Source: Sva-07 sp964592115
Lineage (GTDB): Bacteria > Actinomycetota > Acidimicrobiia > Acidimicrobiales > Ilumatobacteraceae
DNA length: 64,000 nucleotides
Assembly: GCA_964592115.1 (NCBI GenBank)
Contig: CAZQCP010000003.1
Span: 13,645 to 77,644 of the forward strand
Reading direction: 5' to 3'
Shown here: positions 42,486-50,114 of the stretch, one piece after another
Layout of the letters: each line of letters begins with the position of its first letter
Position numbering within the stretch: position 1 is the first letter of the stretch
Notes under the pieces: model-generated
Seen by the model: the letters and a program-made list of their open reading frames with translations, nothing else
Told to the model about the DNA's origin: nothing
The model's database searches: none
Translations under genes and position numbers: made by a program

Positions 42486-43310
42486 TCAGCCGCGGAGGAT
42501 GCCGCGGCGCCGTGGGGCGGCACGGGCGCGCGTGAGCGCGGCGCCGGCGGCGAAGCTCGCTCCGGCGATCCCGACCGTGCCGATCGACGCCGCAGTGCGT
42601 CGAATCACCGACTTCGTCTGCTGGCTGAAGATCACGATCGGCCAGCCGTTCAGCCGAGCGTGACGTTCGAGCTTGGCGTCGGGGTTCACGGCGACCGGGT
42701 GGCCGACCGCCTCCAGCATCGGCAGGTCGCTCGCCGAGTCGCTGTATCCGTAGCACTGGCGCAGGTCGTATCCGTTCCAGTCGGCGAGCTCGCGCATCGC
42801 CGTGACCTTGCCCTCGCCGTAGCAGAACGGCCCCTGGAGCTCGCCGGTGTAGCGCCCGTCGACGACGACGCTGCGCGTGCCGATCCCCGATGTCATACCG
42901 AGGGCGTGAGCGAGCGGCTCGACGATCTCTTGCGGCGCGGCGGACACGATGAACGTGTCGCGCCCCGCATGGCGGTGCCGGTCGAGGAGGCGCCGCGCCT
43001 CGGGCCGCAGACGGGCGAGCAGGCGTGGCAGAACCTCGGTGTTGATCGCTTGGAGGTCGCTCTGGAGCATCCCCGTGACCGCCTTGAGCACCCGCGCCTT
43101 GACCGCGTCGGTCGTGTCGTCGCTCGCCCCGAACAGCTTGAAGGCGACGGCGCCGGCGGCGTCGCGGGCGAACTCGATGTTCGGGATGAGGCCCGCCCGG
43201 CGTGCTTGGAGGGCGAGCGTGAACGCCGACGACCCGGAGATCAGGGTGCGGTCGAGATCGAAGAACGCCGCGCTCGGCCCGGCGCTGGCGACGCTGACGT
43301 ACTCACTCAT
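42486..43310 (-). CDS. HAD-superfamily subfamily IB hydrolase (SerB/lysophosphatidate-phosphatase-like)
   Basis: 274 residues. Motif I is FFDLDRTLISGSS (about 16-28; DxDxT with Asp nucleophile), motif II VSAAPQEIVEPLA, motif IV YGYSDSASDLPML; the C-terminal 45 residues include a hydrophobic stretch (IGTVGIAGASFAAGAAL) that may bind or cross the membrane. HAD-IB members act on phosphoserine, phosphocholine or lysophospholipids. Overlaps the rsmI stop by 8 bp, indicating coupling. Confidence 0.85.
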   Translation of the reverse strand: MSEYVSVASAGPSAAFFDLDRTLISGSSAFTLALQARRAGLIPNIEFARDAAGAVAFKLFGASDDTTDAVKARVLKAVTGMLQSDLQAINTEVLPRLLARLRPEARRLLDRHRHAGRDTFIVSAAPQEIVEPLAHALGMTSGIGTRSVVVDGRYTGELQGPFCYGEGKVTAMRELADWNGYDLRQCYGYSDSASDLPMLEAVGHPVAVNPDAKLERHARLNGWPIVIFSQQTKSVIRRTAASIGTVGIAGASFAAGAALTRARAAPRRRGILRG

Positions 43311-44142
43311 CGTTGCCTCCGGTTCCGTGCAGGTCGAGCGCCAGCGCGTACACCTCGCGCTTGGGGCGCCCGAGGGTCTTGGCGACGCTCGCCGACGCAT
43401 CGCGGGTCGAGGCACCGCCAGCGAGCTCGGCGCGCAGCGCGTCGCGCACGGTGGCGTCGCTGGCGGGCTCGTCGCCAGTGGGGTTTCCGGCGATCACCAG
43501 CACGTACTCCCCTCTCGGGTCGCCGATGTCGATCTCGCCGAGCGGCCCGCGCGTGACCGTCTCGTACAGCTTCGTCAGCTCCCGCGTCACGACCACCATT
43601 CGATCATCCCCGCACGCCGCGCGGAGGTCGGCCAGCGTGCGTTCGACGCGATGCGGCGCCTCGTAGACGACGATCGTGCGCCGTTCCTCGGCGATGTCCG
43701 CGAGGCGAGCAGCGCGTTCGCTCCCTTTGCGCGGCAGGAATCCTTCGAACACGAACCGGTCGGTCGACAACCCGGAGATCGTGAGCGCCATGATCACCGC
43801 GCTCGGACCCGGCACCGCGCTGACGTTGTGACCGGCGTCGATGACGGCGCGCACGATGCGCTCGCCGGGGTCGGAGATGCCCGGCGTGCCCGCGTCGCTG
43901 ACCACCGCGACGTCGCGCCCCGAGGCGAGCACGTCGAGCACGTCACGCACGCGCAGTGATTCGGTGTGGTCGTTGCACACGGCGAGGCGGGCGCCCTCGA
44001 TGCCGGCGTGACGGAGGAGCGGGCCGGTGCGGCGCGTGTCCTCACAACAGATGAGGGCAGCGTGGGCGAGCACGTCGATGGCGCGCGGTGCGAGGTCGCC
44101 GAGGTTGCCGATCGGTGTGGCGACGAGCCAGAGGGTGCTCAT
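43303..44142 (-). CDS. rsmI: 16S rRNA (cytidine-1402 2'-O) methyltransferase
   Basis: A 279-residue tetrapyrrole-methylase-fold enzyme acting on 16S rRNA C1402. LWLVATPIGNLGDL at the N-terminus, CEDTRRTGPLL, VVSDAGTPGISDPG and VPGPSAVIMAL are its hallmarks, and the C-terminal helical domain is present. ATG 44142. It follows the DUF192 gene by 25 bp and overlaps the HAD gene. rsmI near metG is the same arrangement as in mycobacteria. Confidence 0.95.
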   Translation of the reverse strand: MSTLWLVATPIGNLGDLAPRAIDVLAHAALICCEDTRRTGPLLRHAGIEGARLAVCNDHTESLRVRDVLDVLASGRDVAVVSDAGTPGISDPGERIVRAVIDAGHNVSAVPGPSAVIMALTISGLSTDRFVFEGFLPRKGSERAARLADIAEERRTIVVYEAPHRVERTLADLRAACGDDRMVVVTRELTKLYETVTRGPLGEIDIGDPRGEYVLVIAGNPTGDEPASDATVRDALRAELAGGASTRDASASVAKTLGRPKREVYALALDLHGTGGNDE

Positions 44143-44167
44143 CGCTGCGATCCTGCCTGCGGCGCAG

Positions 44168-44521
44168 TCACGCCGTCCGTTCGGTCGTGGTGTCGCAGCG
44201 GACCTCGATCTCGTCGCCGACGTGGAGTCCCCAGCGTTCGAACGCGCCGGCCCGCGCCTCGATCACGAGGTGGCCGTGGCGGACGGGAACCCCGAGTCGG
44301 TATCGGGCCATGCGACACGTCTTGAGCACGGTGCCGTCGGCATCGAGGTAGGCGACATCGATCGGGAAGCGCATGCCGATCGTGTGTATCCACCGACACG
44401 GTTCGATGACCAGTGCACCGTCGAGGTCGTCGCGTCCGAGGAGCCCGCGTCGTCGCGCCGCGCGGGTGTCGGCGAGTTCGGCCGACGCCAGGACGCGAGC
44501 GTCACTGACCAACCAAGCCAT
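44168..44521 (-). CDS. DUF192 family protein
   Basis: 117 residues covering one DUF192 domain: an AxTxxxRxxGLLGRD-like start (LADTRAARRRGLLGRDDL), the conserved HTIGMRFPIDVAYLD segment, and RYRLGVP..HLVIEARAG. No signal peptide is present, unlike many homologues. Biochemical function is unknown. First gene of a minus-strand trio with rsmI and the HAD hydrolase. Confidence 0.85.
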   Translation of the reverse strand: MAWLVSDARVLASAELADTRAARRRGLLGRDDLDGALVIEPCRWIHTIGMRFPIDVAYLDADGTVLKTCRMARYRLGVPVRHGHLVIEARAGAFERWGLHVGDEIEVRCDTTTERTA

Positions 44522-44598
44522 GTCCGCAGTGTGTCAGATCGCGTGGCGCCGACGCAGTTCGCCGGGCCGTGCTTGATCGGGTGTTCCGTTGCACCCGC

Positions 44599-45744
44599 TT
44601 ACAGCCCGAGGGATTTGGCGATGATCGTCTTCATCACCTCGTTGGTGCCGCCGTAGATCGACGTCACACGGGCGTCGGCGTAGGCGCGGGCGATCGGATA
44701 CTCCGTCATGTAGCCGTATCCGCCGAACATCTGCAGACACCGGTCGACGGCGCGCCCTTGCAGGTCGGTCGCCCAGTACTTCGCCTGCGCCGCGCCGGCG
44801 GCGTCGAGGGTGCCGGCGTTGAGGGCGACGATGCACTGGTCGACGTAGGCCTGGGTGACCTCGATCTCGGTCTTCACCTCGGCGAGCACGAACTTCGTGT
44901 TCTGGAACGTGCCGATCGACTTGCCGAACGCGGTCCGTTCGCCGACGTAGTCGAGCGTCCAACCGAGCGCCGCCCGTGCCGCCGACACGCCGGCGACGGC
45001 GATCGACAGGCGTTCCTGAGCGAGGTTGAAGGACAGGTAGGAGAACCCCTTGCCTTCGTCTCCGAGCAGGTTGGCGACCGGCACGCGCACGTCGGTGAAG
45101 AACAGTTCGGCGGTGTCCTGGCTGTGCATCCCGATCTTTTCGAGGTTGCGACCGCGCTCGAAGCCGTCCATCCCGCGTTCGACGACGAGCAGCGACAGGC
45201 CGCTGTGGCGCTCGCTCGGGTCCGTCTTGGCGGCCACGATCACCAGATCGGAGTTGATGCCGTTGGTGATGAACGTCTTGGATCCGTTGACGATGTACTC
45301 GTCGCCGTCGCGGATGGCGGTGGTGGCGATGCCGGCGAGGTCGGAGCCGGTGCCGGGCTCGGTCATCGCGATGGCGGTGATCAACTCGCCAGATGCGATG
45401 CCGGGCATCCATCGCTTCGCTTGCTCGTCGTTGCAGTACTCGAGGAAGTAGGGGGTGCAGATGTCGTTGTGGAGCGTGAGCCCGAGCCCAGCACCACCGA
45501 TCCCCGCAGCGCTGAGCTCCTCGCTGAGGATGGCGTTGAAGCGGAAGTCGCGGGTGCCGCCACCACCGTGCTCTTCGGGGATCGCCATGCCGACGAAGCC
45601 GTACTGCCCGGCGGTCGAGAACAACGAACGCGGCGCGATGCCGTCGCGTTCCCACTCGAGGTAGTGGGGAGATGCCTCCTTGGCGACGAAGGCGGCGAAT
45701 GACTCGCGGAACGCGTCGTGCTCGGCGTCGAAGATCGTGCGCAT
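44599..45744 (-). CDS. Acyl-CoA dehydrogenase
   Basis: A 381-residue FAD enzyme introducing the alpha-beta double bond in acyl-CoA during fatty or amino acid breakdown. Signatures: AMTEPGTGSDLAGI (about 130-143), FGKSIGTFQNTKF, and FGGYGYMTEYPIARAYADARV with the catalytic Glu region SIYGGTNEVMKTIIAK at the C-terminus. ATG 45744 is used: TACGCT lies 7 nt upstream, and longer frames read back through a family A repeat. Confidence 0.93.
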   Translation of the reverse strand: MRTIFDAEHDAFRESFAAFVAKEASPHYLEWERDGIAPRSLFSTAGQYGFVGMAIPEEHGGGGTRDFRFNAILSEELSAAGIGGAGLGLTLHNDICTPYFLEYCNDEQAKRWMPGIASGELITAIAMTEPGTGSDLAGIATTAIRDGDEYIVNGSKTFITNGINSDLVIVAAKTDPSERHSGLSLLVVERGMDGFERGRNLEKIGMHSQDTAELFFTDVRVPVANLLGDEGKGFSYLSFNLAQERLSIAVAGVSAARAALGWTLDYVGERTAFGKSIGTFQNTKFVLAEVKTEIEVTQAYVDQCIVALNAGTLDAAGAAQAKYWATDLQGRAVDRCLQMFGGYGYMTEYPIARAYADARVTSIYGGTNEVMKTIIAKSLGL

Positions 45745-45751
45745 CCGCAGA

Positions 45752-45757
45752 AGCGTA
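45752..45757 (-). promoter_or_regulatory. -10 element TACGCT, leaderless-type promoter of the acyl-CoA dehydrogenase
   Basis: Reads TACGCT on the minus strand and ends 7 nt before the ATG at 45744. It lies 8 bp from a family A element. Confidence 0.5.
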
Positions 45758-45764
45758 CGGCCGC

Positions 45765-45867
45765 GATTGCATCCGGGGTCAGACCCCACATGCAACCACC
45801 CACAATGTGCGGACGGGTTCGACCGATGCGCGCTGTTGCATGTGGGGTCTGACCCCGGATGCAATCA
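45765..45867. repeat. Family A long inverted repeat, copy 3
   Basis: About 32-bp arms across 38 bp. The inner end reads ACATGCAAC on the left and GTTGCATGT on the right, a compensated change from AGATGCAAC/GTTGCATCT. The right end supplies the ychF stop codon. Confidence 0.9.
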
Positions 45868-46953
45868 GACGTTGAAGCGGAACTCCATCACGTCACCGTC
45901 TTGGACGATGTAGTCCTTGCCTTCGACGCGCATCTTGCCGGCGTCTTTGGCGGCGTTCCACGACCCGAGTCGCAGCAGTTCGTCCCACTGGATCACCTCG
46001 GCGCGGATGAACCCGCGCTGGAAGTCGGTGTGGATGCGCCCGGCGCACACCGGTGCGGTCGAGCCGTCGTAGAACGTCCACGCCCGGCTCTCCTTCTCGC
46101 CGGTCGTGAAGTACGTCCGCAAGCCGAGCAGGTGATACGCGCTGCGGACCATGCGGAACAGCGCGCCCTCGCCGAGCCCGAAACCTTCGAGGATCTCCTT
46201 GCGCTCGTCGGGATCCTCGATTGCCGCCGCCTCGGCCTCGAGCTGCACGCACATCCCGATGACCTCCACGTTGTCGCCGGCGTTGTTGAACTCGGCCGCG
46301 ACGAGCGCCTCCTTCTCGGGGATCGCGTCGATGTCGCCCTCGCCGACGTTGACCACGGCGAGCACCCGGCGATTCGTCAAGAGGAAGTACGGGGCGAGCA
46401 TGTCGCGCACGTCGTCGCTGAGCCCGGCACGATAGAGAGGCAGACCCTCGGCGAGCGCGTCGAACGCGACCTGCAACGCTCTCGCCTCCTCGCCTGCGCC
46501 CTTGTCGAGCTTGGCCTGGCGTTGTGTCTGGTGGAGGCGCTTCTCGACGGTCTCCAAGTCGGCGAGCGCGAGTTCGAGTTCGACCACGCGGAGGTGCTCG
46601 AGCGGGTCGGAAGGCCCGGTGATGTCGTCGTTCTCGAATGCCCGCAGCACGAACACGATGGCGTCGACCTCACGGATGTTGGCGAGGAACTTGTTGCCGA
46701 GTCCCTCACCCTTGCTCGCACCCTCGACGAGCCCGCCGATGTCGACCACTTCGACCTGAGCGTGGATCGTCTGCTTCGTCTTCGACATGATCGCCAGCTG
46801 GTCCAGGCGGTCGTCGGGCACCTTGGCGACGCCGATGTTCGGATCCTTCGTGGCGAACGGGTAGGGCGCGGCGAGCGCGCCTCCGCCGGTGAGGGCGTTG
46901 TAGAGCGAGCTCTTGCCTGCGTTGGGGAGGCCGACGAGCCCGAAGCGTTCCAT
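45865..46953 (-). CDS. ychF: Ribosome-associated OBG-type GTPase/ATPase YchF
   Basis: 362 residues. G1 is GLPNAGKSSLYNAL (about 8-21), G3 VVDIGGLVEGASKGEGLG; the NxxE-type G4 of this family replaces NKxD, explaining the ATP preference known for YchF. Coiled-coil and C-terminal TGS domain (ending DYIVQDGDVMEFRFNV) are complete. ATG 46953 follows TAGCCT by 9 nt. The stop TGA is the first three bases of a family A repeat. Confidence 0.96.
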   Translation of the reverse strand: MERFGLVGLPNAGKSSLYNALTGGGALAAPYPFATKDPNIGVAKVPDDRLDQLAIMSKTKQTIHAQVEVVDIGGLVEGASKGEGLGNKFLANIREVDAIVFVLRAFENDDITGPSDPLEHLRVVELELALADLETVEKRLHQTQRQAKLDKGAGEEARALQVAFDALAEGLPLYRAGLSDDVRDMLAPYFLLTNRRVLAVVNVGEGDIDAIPEKEALVAAEFNNAGDNVEVIGMCVQLEAEAAAIEDPDERKEILEGFGLGEGALFRMVRSAYHLLGLRTYFTTGEKESRAWTFYDGSTAPVCAGRIHTDFQRGFIRAEVIQWDELLRLGSWNAAKDAGKMRVEGKDYIVQDGDVMEFRFNV

Positions 46954-46962
46954 GACCGCCCG

Positions 46963-46968
46963 AGGCTA
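46963..46968 (-). promoter_or_regulatory. -10 element TAGCCT, leaderless-type promoter of ychF
   Basis: Reads TAGCCT on the minus strand and ends 9 nt before the ATG at 46953. Confidence 0.5.
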
Positions 46969-47006
46969 CCGACGCCCGCCGTCGCCCCGCCGCGAGTCCG
47001 CCGCGC

Positions 47007-47936
47007 TCACGCGGCATCGGGCGGACCGGCGAGCTCTCCGGCCGGCTGCCACCGGTCGATCGCCTGGCGGATGGTGCGCGCCGTCCATGCCGGCCGCGTC
47101 GTGATCGCCCGGTAGGTGAAGCGCAGCACGGTCCAGCCGGCGGCGGTGAGGGTGGCGTCGTGTTCGTGGTCGCGTTCGAAGCTCGCCGGCCGCAGCCCGT
47201 GGTACGCCCATCCGTCGCACTGGATCGCGATCGGCAGGTCGACGACGCGGAAGTCGACACGGATCCCCTCGATGACCGGACGGAACTCGAGCGGCGCCAC
47301 CGCGTAGTTCCGGACGAGCCGAGCCATCGCCGTGTCCAGCAGGTGGTCGGCGGGCTGGCGATCGATCGCCCACTCCTCGAGCGCGTGGCGGAACGCGTCG
47401 ATGCCGGCACGTCCGCGGACAGCGTGCGCGGCGAGCGCCGCGTGCAACCCGTCGGCGGTGACCATCCGCGTTGCGATCGCGTGTCCGACCGCGTCGGTGA
47501 CGCTGGCGCCGTCGACGGCACCGAGATCGAGCAGCGTTCGCACGATGTTCGTGCAGGCGATGTTGAAGCGACGCTGGGGTCGAAGGTGTTCGCGATCGGT
47601 GGTGCGATGCACGACGACACCGTCGAGGTCGACGTCGCGCCGCTCGTCGAGCAGCAGCACGTCGACCGGATCGTCATCCGGCCGGGGCACGAGCCACAGG
47701 CGCGCGGCGGAGCGATGCGATGCGACCGCGGGCGCGCCGAGAGCGAGGACGCCGGCGATGATCCGTTGCTCCGGTGTCAGGGCGGTGCCGGGCAGGCGGG
47801 CGACGTTCGGGTGGATCTGCATGAGGTCGCCTGCCTCGATCGCTCGGTGCCAGGCGGACTTGCTCCACCCGCTGGCCTCTCGGGTGATGATGCCGTGGTG
47901 GGCTCGGGCCCACTCGTCGAAGTCGGACAGTCGCAT
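47007..47936 (-). CDS. AbiEi-like/DUF559-type protein, paralogue of 32936-33883
   Basis: 309 residues: an N-terminal winged-helix-like part (HHGIITREASGWSKSAWHRAIEAGDL), a middle helical domain and a C-terminal Vsr-like fold (VDFRVVDLPIAIQCDGWAYHG ... GWTVLRFTYRAI). The usual catalytic Glu of the E-x-D-G core is Gln here (QCDG), so nuclease activity is questionable. ATG 47936 has GGAGGAC just upstream. Divergent from the PHP gene. Families of such proteins are common in actinobacterial genomes without known function. Confidence 0.68.
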   Translation of the reverse strand: MRLSDFDEWARAHHGIITREASGWSKSAWHRAIEAGDLMQIHPNVARLPGTALTPEQRIIAGVLALGAPAVASHRSAARLWLVPRPDDDPVDVLLLDERRDVDLDGVVVHRTTDREHLRPQRRFNIACTNIVRTLLDLGAVDGASVTDAVGHAIATRMVTADGLHAALAAHAVRGRAGIDAFRHALEEWAIDRQPADHLLDTAMARLVRNYAVAPLEFRPVIEGIRVDFRVVDLPIAIQCDGWAYHGLRPASFERDHEHDATLTAAGWTVLRFTYRAITTRPAWTARTIRQAIDRWQPAGELAGPPDAA

Positions 47937-47998
47937 GTCCTCCAGTGGGCGGTGGCGGAGCGCAAGCGGAACACATGCCACCGCGTGGAGGGCGAAGG

Positions 47999-48004
47999 TA
48001 CGCT
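47999..48004 (+). promoter_or_regulatory. -10 element TACGCT, leaderless-type promoter of the PHP gene
   Basis: TACGCT ends 6 nt before the ATG at 48011. Confidence 0.5.
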
Positions 48005-48010
48005 CGCGCG

Positions 48011-49024
48011 ATGACGCCGGAGCAGGCGCTGCTGCGTGTGATCCACTGTCTCGATCGGGCGCACGAGACCGGGTTCAAGACGAAGGCGTTCGTGCGCGCG
48101 CTCGACGTGGTCCGTGCGACGCCGCCCGACGAGCTGGAGGAACGAGCCGCGAGCCACACGCTGACCGACCTCGACGGGATCGGCGCGTCGACGGCCCAGG
48201 TCATCACGGAGGCGCTGGCAGGTACGTCACCTGCGTACCTCGCCAAGGTGGATGCCGAGACCCAGGTGCCGATCACCCCCGAGGGGCAGCGCTACCGCGA
48301 TGCACTCAAGGGCGACTGCCACGTCCACTCCACGTGGAGCGACGGTGGCTACCCGATCGCGGCGATGGCCGCCACGGCCATGGCGCTCGGCCACGAGTAC
48401 ATGGTGCAGACCGACCACTCCGCCCGCCTGACGATCGCTCATGGGTTGAACGAGGAGCGCCTCACCGCGCAGCTCGATCAGCTCGCCGAGATCAACGCCG
48501 ACATCGCCGCCGCCGGGCACGACTTCCGCATCTTGTCGGGGATGGAGGTGGACATCTTGGAAGACGGTGCACTCGACCTGTCCGACGAGATGTTGGCGCG
48601 CCTCGACGTCGTCGTCGCCAGCGTGCACTCCAAGTTGCGCATGGAGTCGAAGCAGATGACCGAACGGATGTTGGTCGCAGTGGCGTCACCGCACGTCGAC
48701 ATCCTCGGGCACTGCACGGGGAGGATGATCGGGCGGCGTCCGCCGTCGGAGTTCGACGCCGACTACGTGTTCGCCGCGTGCGCGCAGTTCGGCACGGCCG
48801 TCGAGATCAACTGCCGTCCCGAGCGGCTCGACCCGCCCCGCGAGCTGCTCGACCTGGCCATCGAGTACGGCTGCTGGTTCTCGATCGACTCCGACGCCCA
48901 CGCCACCGGGCAACTCGAGTGGCAACCGCACGGCTGTGACCGTGCCGCCGAGCGCGGCGTGCCGATCGAGCGGATCGTCAACACGATGTCCGCCGACGAC
49001 CTCCTCGCCTGGACCGCCGCCTGA
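48011..49024 (+). CDS. PHP-domain phosphoesterase with helix-hairpin-helix N-terminus (PolX C-terminal-like)
   Basis: 337 residues. Residues 1-85 carry a helix-hairpin-helix-like segment (LTDLDGIGASTAQVI); the rest is a PHP metal-phosphoesterase with DCHVHSTWSDG (about 101-111), QTDHS, GMEVDIL, ASVHSKL, HCTGR and IDSDAHA, so all metal-ligand clusters are present. It resembles the PHP half of bacterial PolX without the polymerase, so a DNA-end or 3'-phosphate processing role is plausible. Its stop codon opens the first of three TGACGCAGA repeats. Confidence 0.85.
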   Translation: MTPEQALLRVIHCLDRAHETGFKTKAFVRALDVVRATPPDELEERAASHTLTDLDGIGASTAQVITEALAGTSPAYLAKVDAETQVPITPEGQRYRDALKGDCHVHSTWSDGGYPIAAMAATAMALGHEYMVQTDHSARLTIAHGLNEERLTAQLDQLAEINADIAAAGHDFRILSGMEVDILEDGALDLSDEMLARLDVVVASVHSKLRMESKQMTERMLVAVASPHVDILGHCTGRMIGRRPPSEFDADYVFAACAQFGTAVEINCRPERLDPPRELLDLAIEYGCWFSIDSDAHATGQLEWQPHGCDRAAERGVPIERIVNTMSADDLLAWTAA

Positions 49025-49064
49025 CGCAGATCCGTGTTGACGCAGAACCTGCTGACGCAGAACG
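49022..49064 (+). repeat. Three direct repeats TGACGCAGAwCs before the bL37 gene
   Basis: TGACGCAGATCC (49022), TGACGCAGAACC (49038) and TGACGCAGAACG (49053) are spaced 16 and 15 bp. They lie about 40 bp upstream of the bL37 -10 element and could be a protein-binding array or a slippage relic. Confidence 0.6.
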
Positions 49065-49100
49065 GTGTGGACGGCGCGTGGGATCACGGGTTGTCGGCCG

Positions 49101-49106
49101 TACGCT
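49101..49106 (+). promoter_or_regulatory. -10 element TACGCT, leaderless-type promoter of the bL37 gene
   Basis: TACGCT ends 8 nt before the ATG at 49115. Confidence 0.5.
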
Positions 49107-49114
49107 GGTGAACC

Positions 49115-49201
49115 ATGTCGAAGAAGACGAAGAAGCGGAAGGCCAGGCTTCGCCGTTCGAAGGCGAACCATGGCAAGCGCCCGAACATGGGCCGCGGCTG
49201 A
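49115..49201 (+). CDS. Small ribosomal protein bL37 (actinobacterial 50S protein)
   Basis: A 28-residue basic protein beginning MSKKTKKRKARLRR and containing SKANHGKRPN, the most conserved part of mycobacterial bL37. In that group it is a small extra protein of the large subunit. Identification rests on this motif, size and charge. Confidence 0.88.
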   Translation: MSKKTKKRKARLRRSKANHGKRPNMGRG

Positions 49202-49351
49202 CACCGAAGCCGCACGGGCCCGTGACGTGTCGTCGGATTCTGGCGTTGCGATCTGCGGGAACACTGCCGAGGCGCTCGACGCCCGACTCATCGGAGTCGG
49301 AGGCGGCGGGCGCCTCGCCGCGTCCGGAGTCAGGACGCGACCGGTGATGCG

Positions 49352-50035
49352 ATGAGCGACGCGCGCGTCGAGTGGTTCACCGTGGCCGGCAGCATCGAGG
49401 CCTGGCGGGCCATCGGGTTGACCGTCACCGATGACGGCCTGGTTCCGCTCTTCGGTACGTCGTTGCGGATCGTGGCGCCCGCCGCCGTCGACGCGGCGAC
49501 GTCGCAACCGGACCCCGCCGGTTCGCCGCTGGGGATCGTCGGCTGGTCGCTCAGTGGCATCGAGCCGCCCGCCGACAACGTCACGTTCGACGTCGACGGG
49601 CTCGCCACCACGGTCGTGGCAGCCGCGCCACCCGTCTTCGCCGACCACTCGCTCGGCGCGGCGACGCTCGATCACGTGGTCGTGTCGACGCCCGATCTGG
49701 AACGCACGAGCGCCGCGATCGCCGCCGCCACCCGCCACGAACTGCGCCGCATTCGTGACCTCGGCGCCATCCGCCAGGGCTTCCATCGGATCGGGCGCGG
49801 CGGTGTGATCATCGAGCTCGTCGAGCATCGGGACGCACCGGCCGGGCCTGCCGCGTTCTGGGGGCTCGTGCTGATCGTCGACGACATCGACGCGGCGTGC
49901 GCGCTGCTCGGCCCCGAGCTGGTCAGCTCGCCCAAAGATGCGGTGCAGCCAGGGCGTCAGATCGCAACGTTGCGCGCCGAGACCGGCCTCGGATTGCCGG
50001 TCGCACTGATGTCGCCCGACGTCGCCCGCTCCTGA
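49352..50035 (+). CDS. VOC/glyoxalase-like protein
   Basis: 227 residues with two glyoxalase-type beta-alpha-beta-beta-beta modules. The first (VEWFTVAGSIEAWRAIGLTVT) is degenerate; the second begins LDHVVVSTPDLERTSAAI and ends VIIELVEH, typical of vicinal-oxygen-chelate folds. H (LDHV) and E (IELVE) could be metal ligands. Ligand or reaction unknown. It ends 5 bp before a family C repeat and is convergent with the WYL regulator. Confidence 0.75.
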   Translation: MSDARVEWFTVAGSIEAWRAIGLTVTDDGLVPLFGTSLRIVAPAAVDAATSQPDPAGSPLGIVGWSLSGIEPPADNVTFDVDGLATTVVAAAPPVFADHSLGAATLDHVVVSTPDLERTSAAIAAATRHELRRIRDLGAIRQGFHRIGRGGVIIELVEHRDAPAGPAAFWGLVLIVDDIDAACALLGPELVSSPKDAVQPGRQIATLRAETGLGLPVALMSPDVARS

Positions 50036-50039
50036 TCAT

Positions 50040-50094
50040 CCCGATCTCGGTCGGATTGTTCACGCCAGGCGGGACGGCTCCTACCGGGATCGGG
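50040..50094. repeat. Family C inverted repeat, copy 2
   Basis: Outer arms CCCGATCTCGGT / ACCGGGATCGGG with an inner partly paired segment. It fills the convergent junction between the VOC and WYL genes. Confidence 0.8.
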
Positions 50095-50114
50095 CCCGGC
50101 CGGCGCGCTGGACG

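Noticed and set aside
45745..45864. N-terminal extension of the acyl-CoA dehydrogenase from 45864
   Set aside because: The extra residues come from reading through a family A repeat, and a -10 element lies just before the ATG at 45744.
49202..49351. Small coding region between bL37 and the VOC gene
   Set aside because: Open frames exist but none has a recognisable motif, ribosome site or -10 element; nothing supportable was seen.
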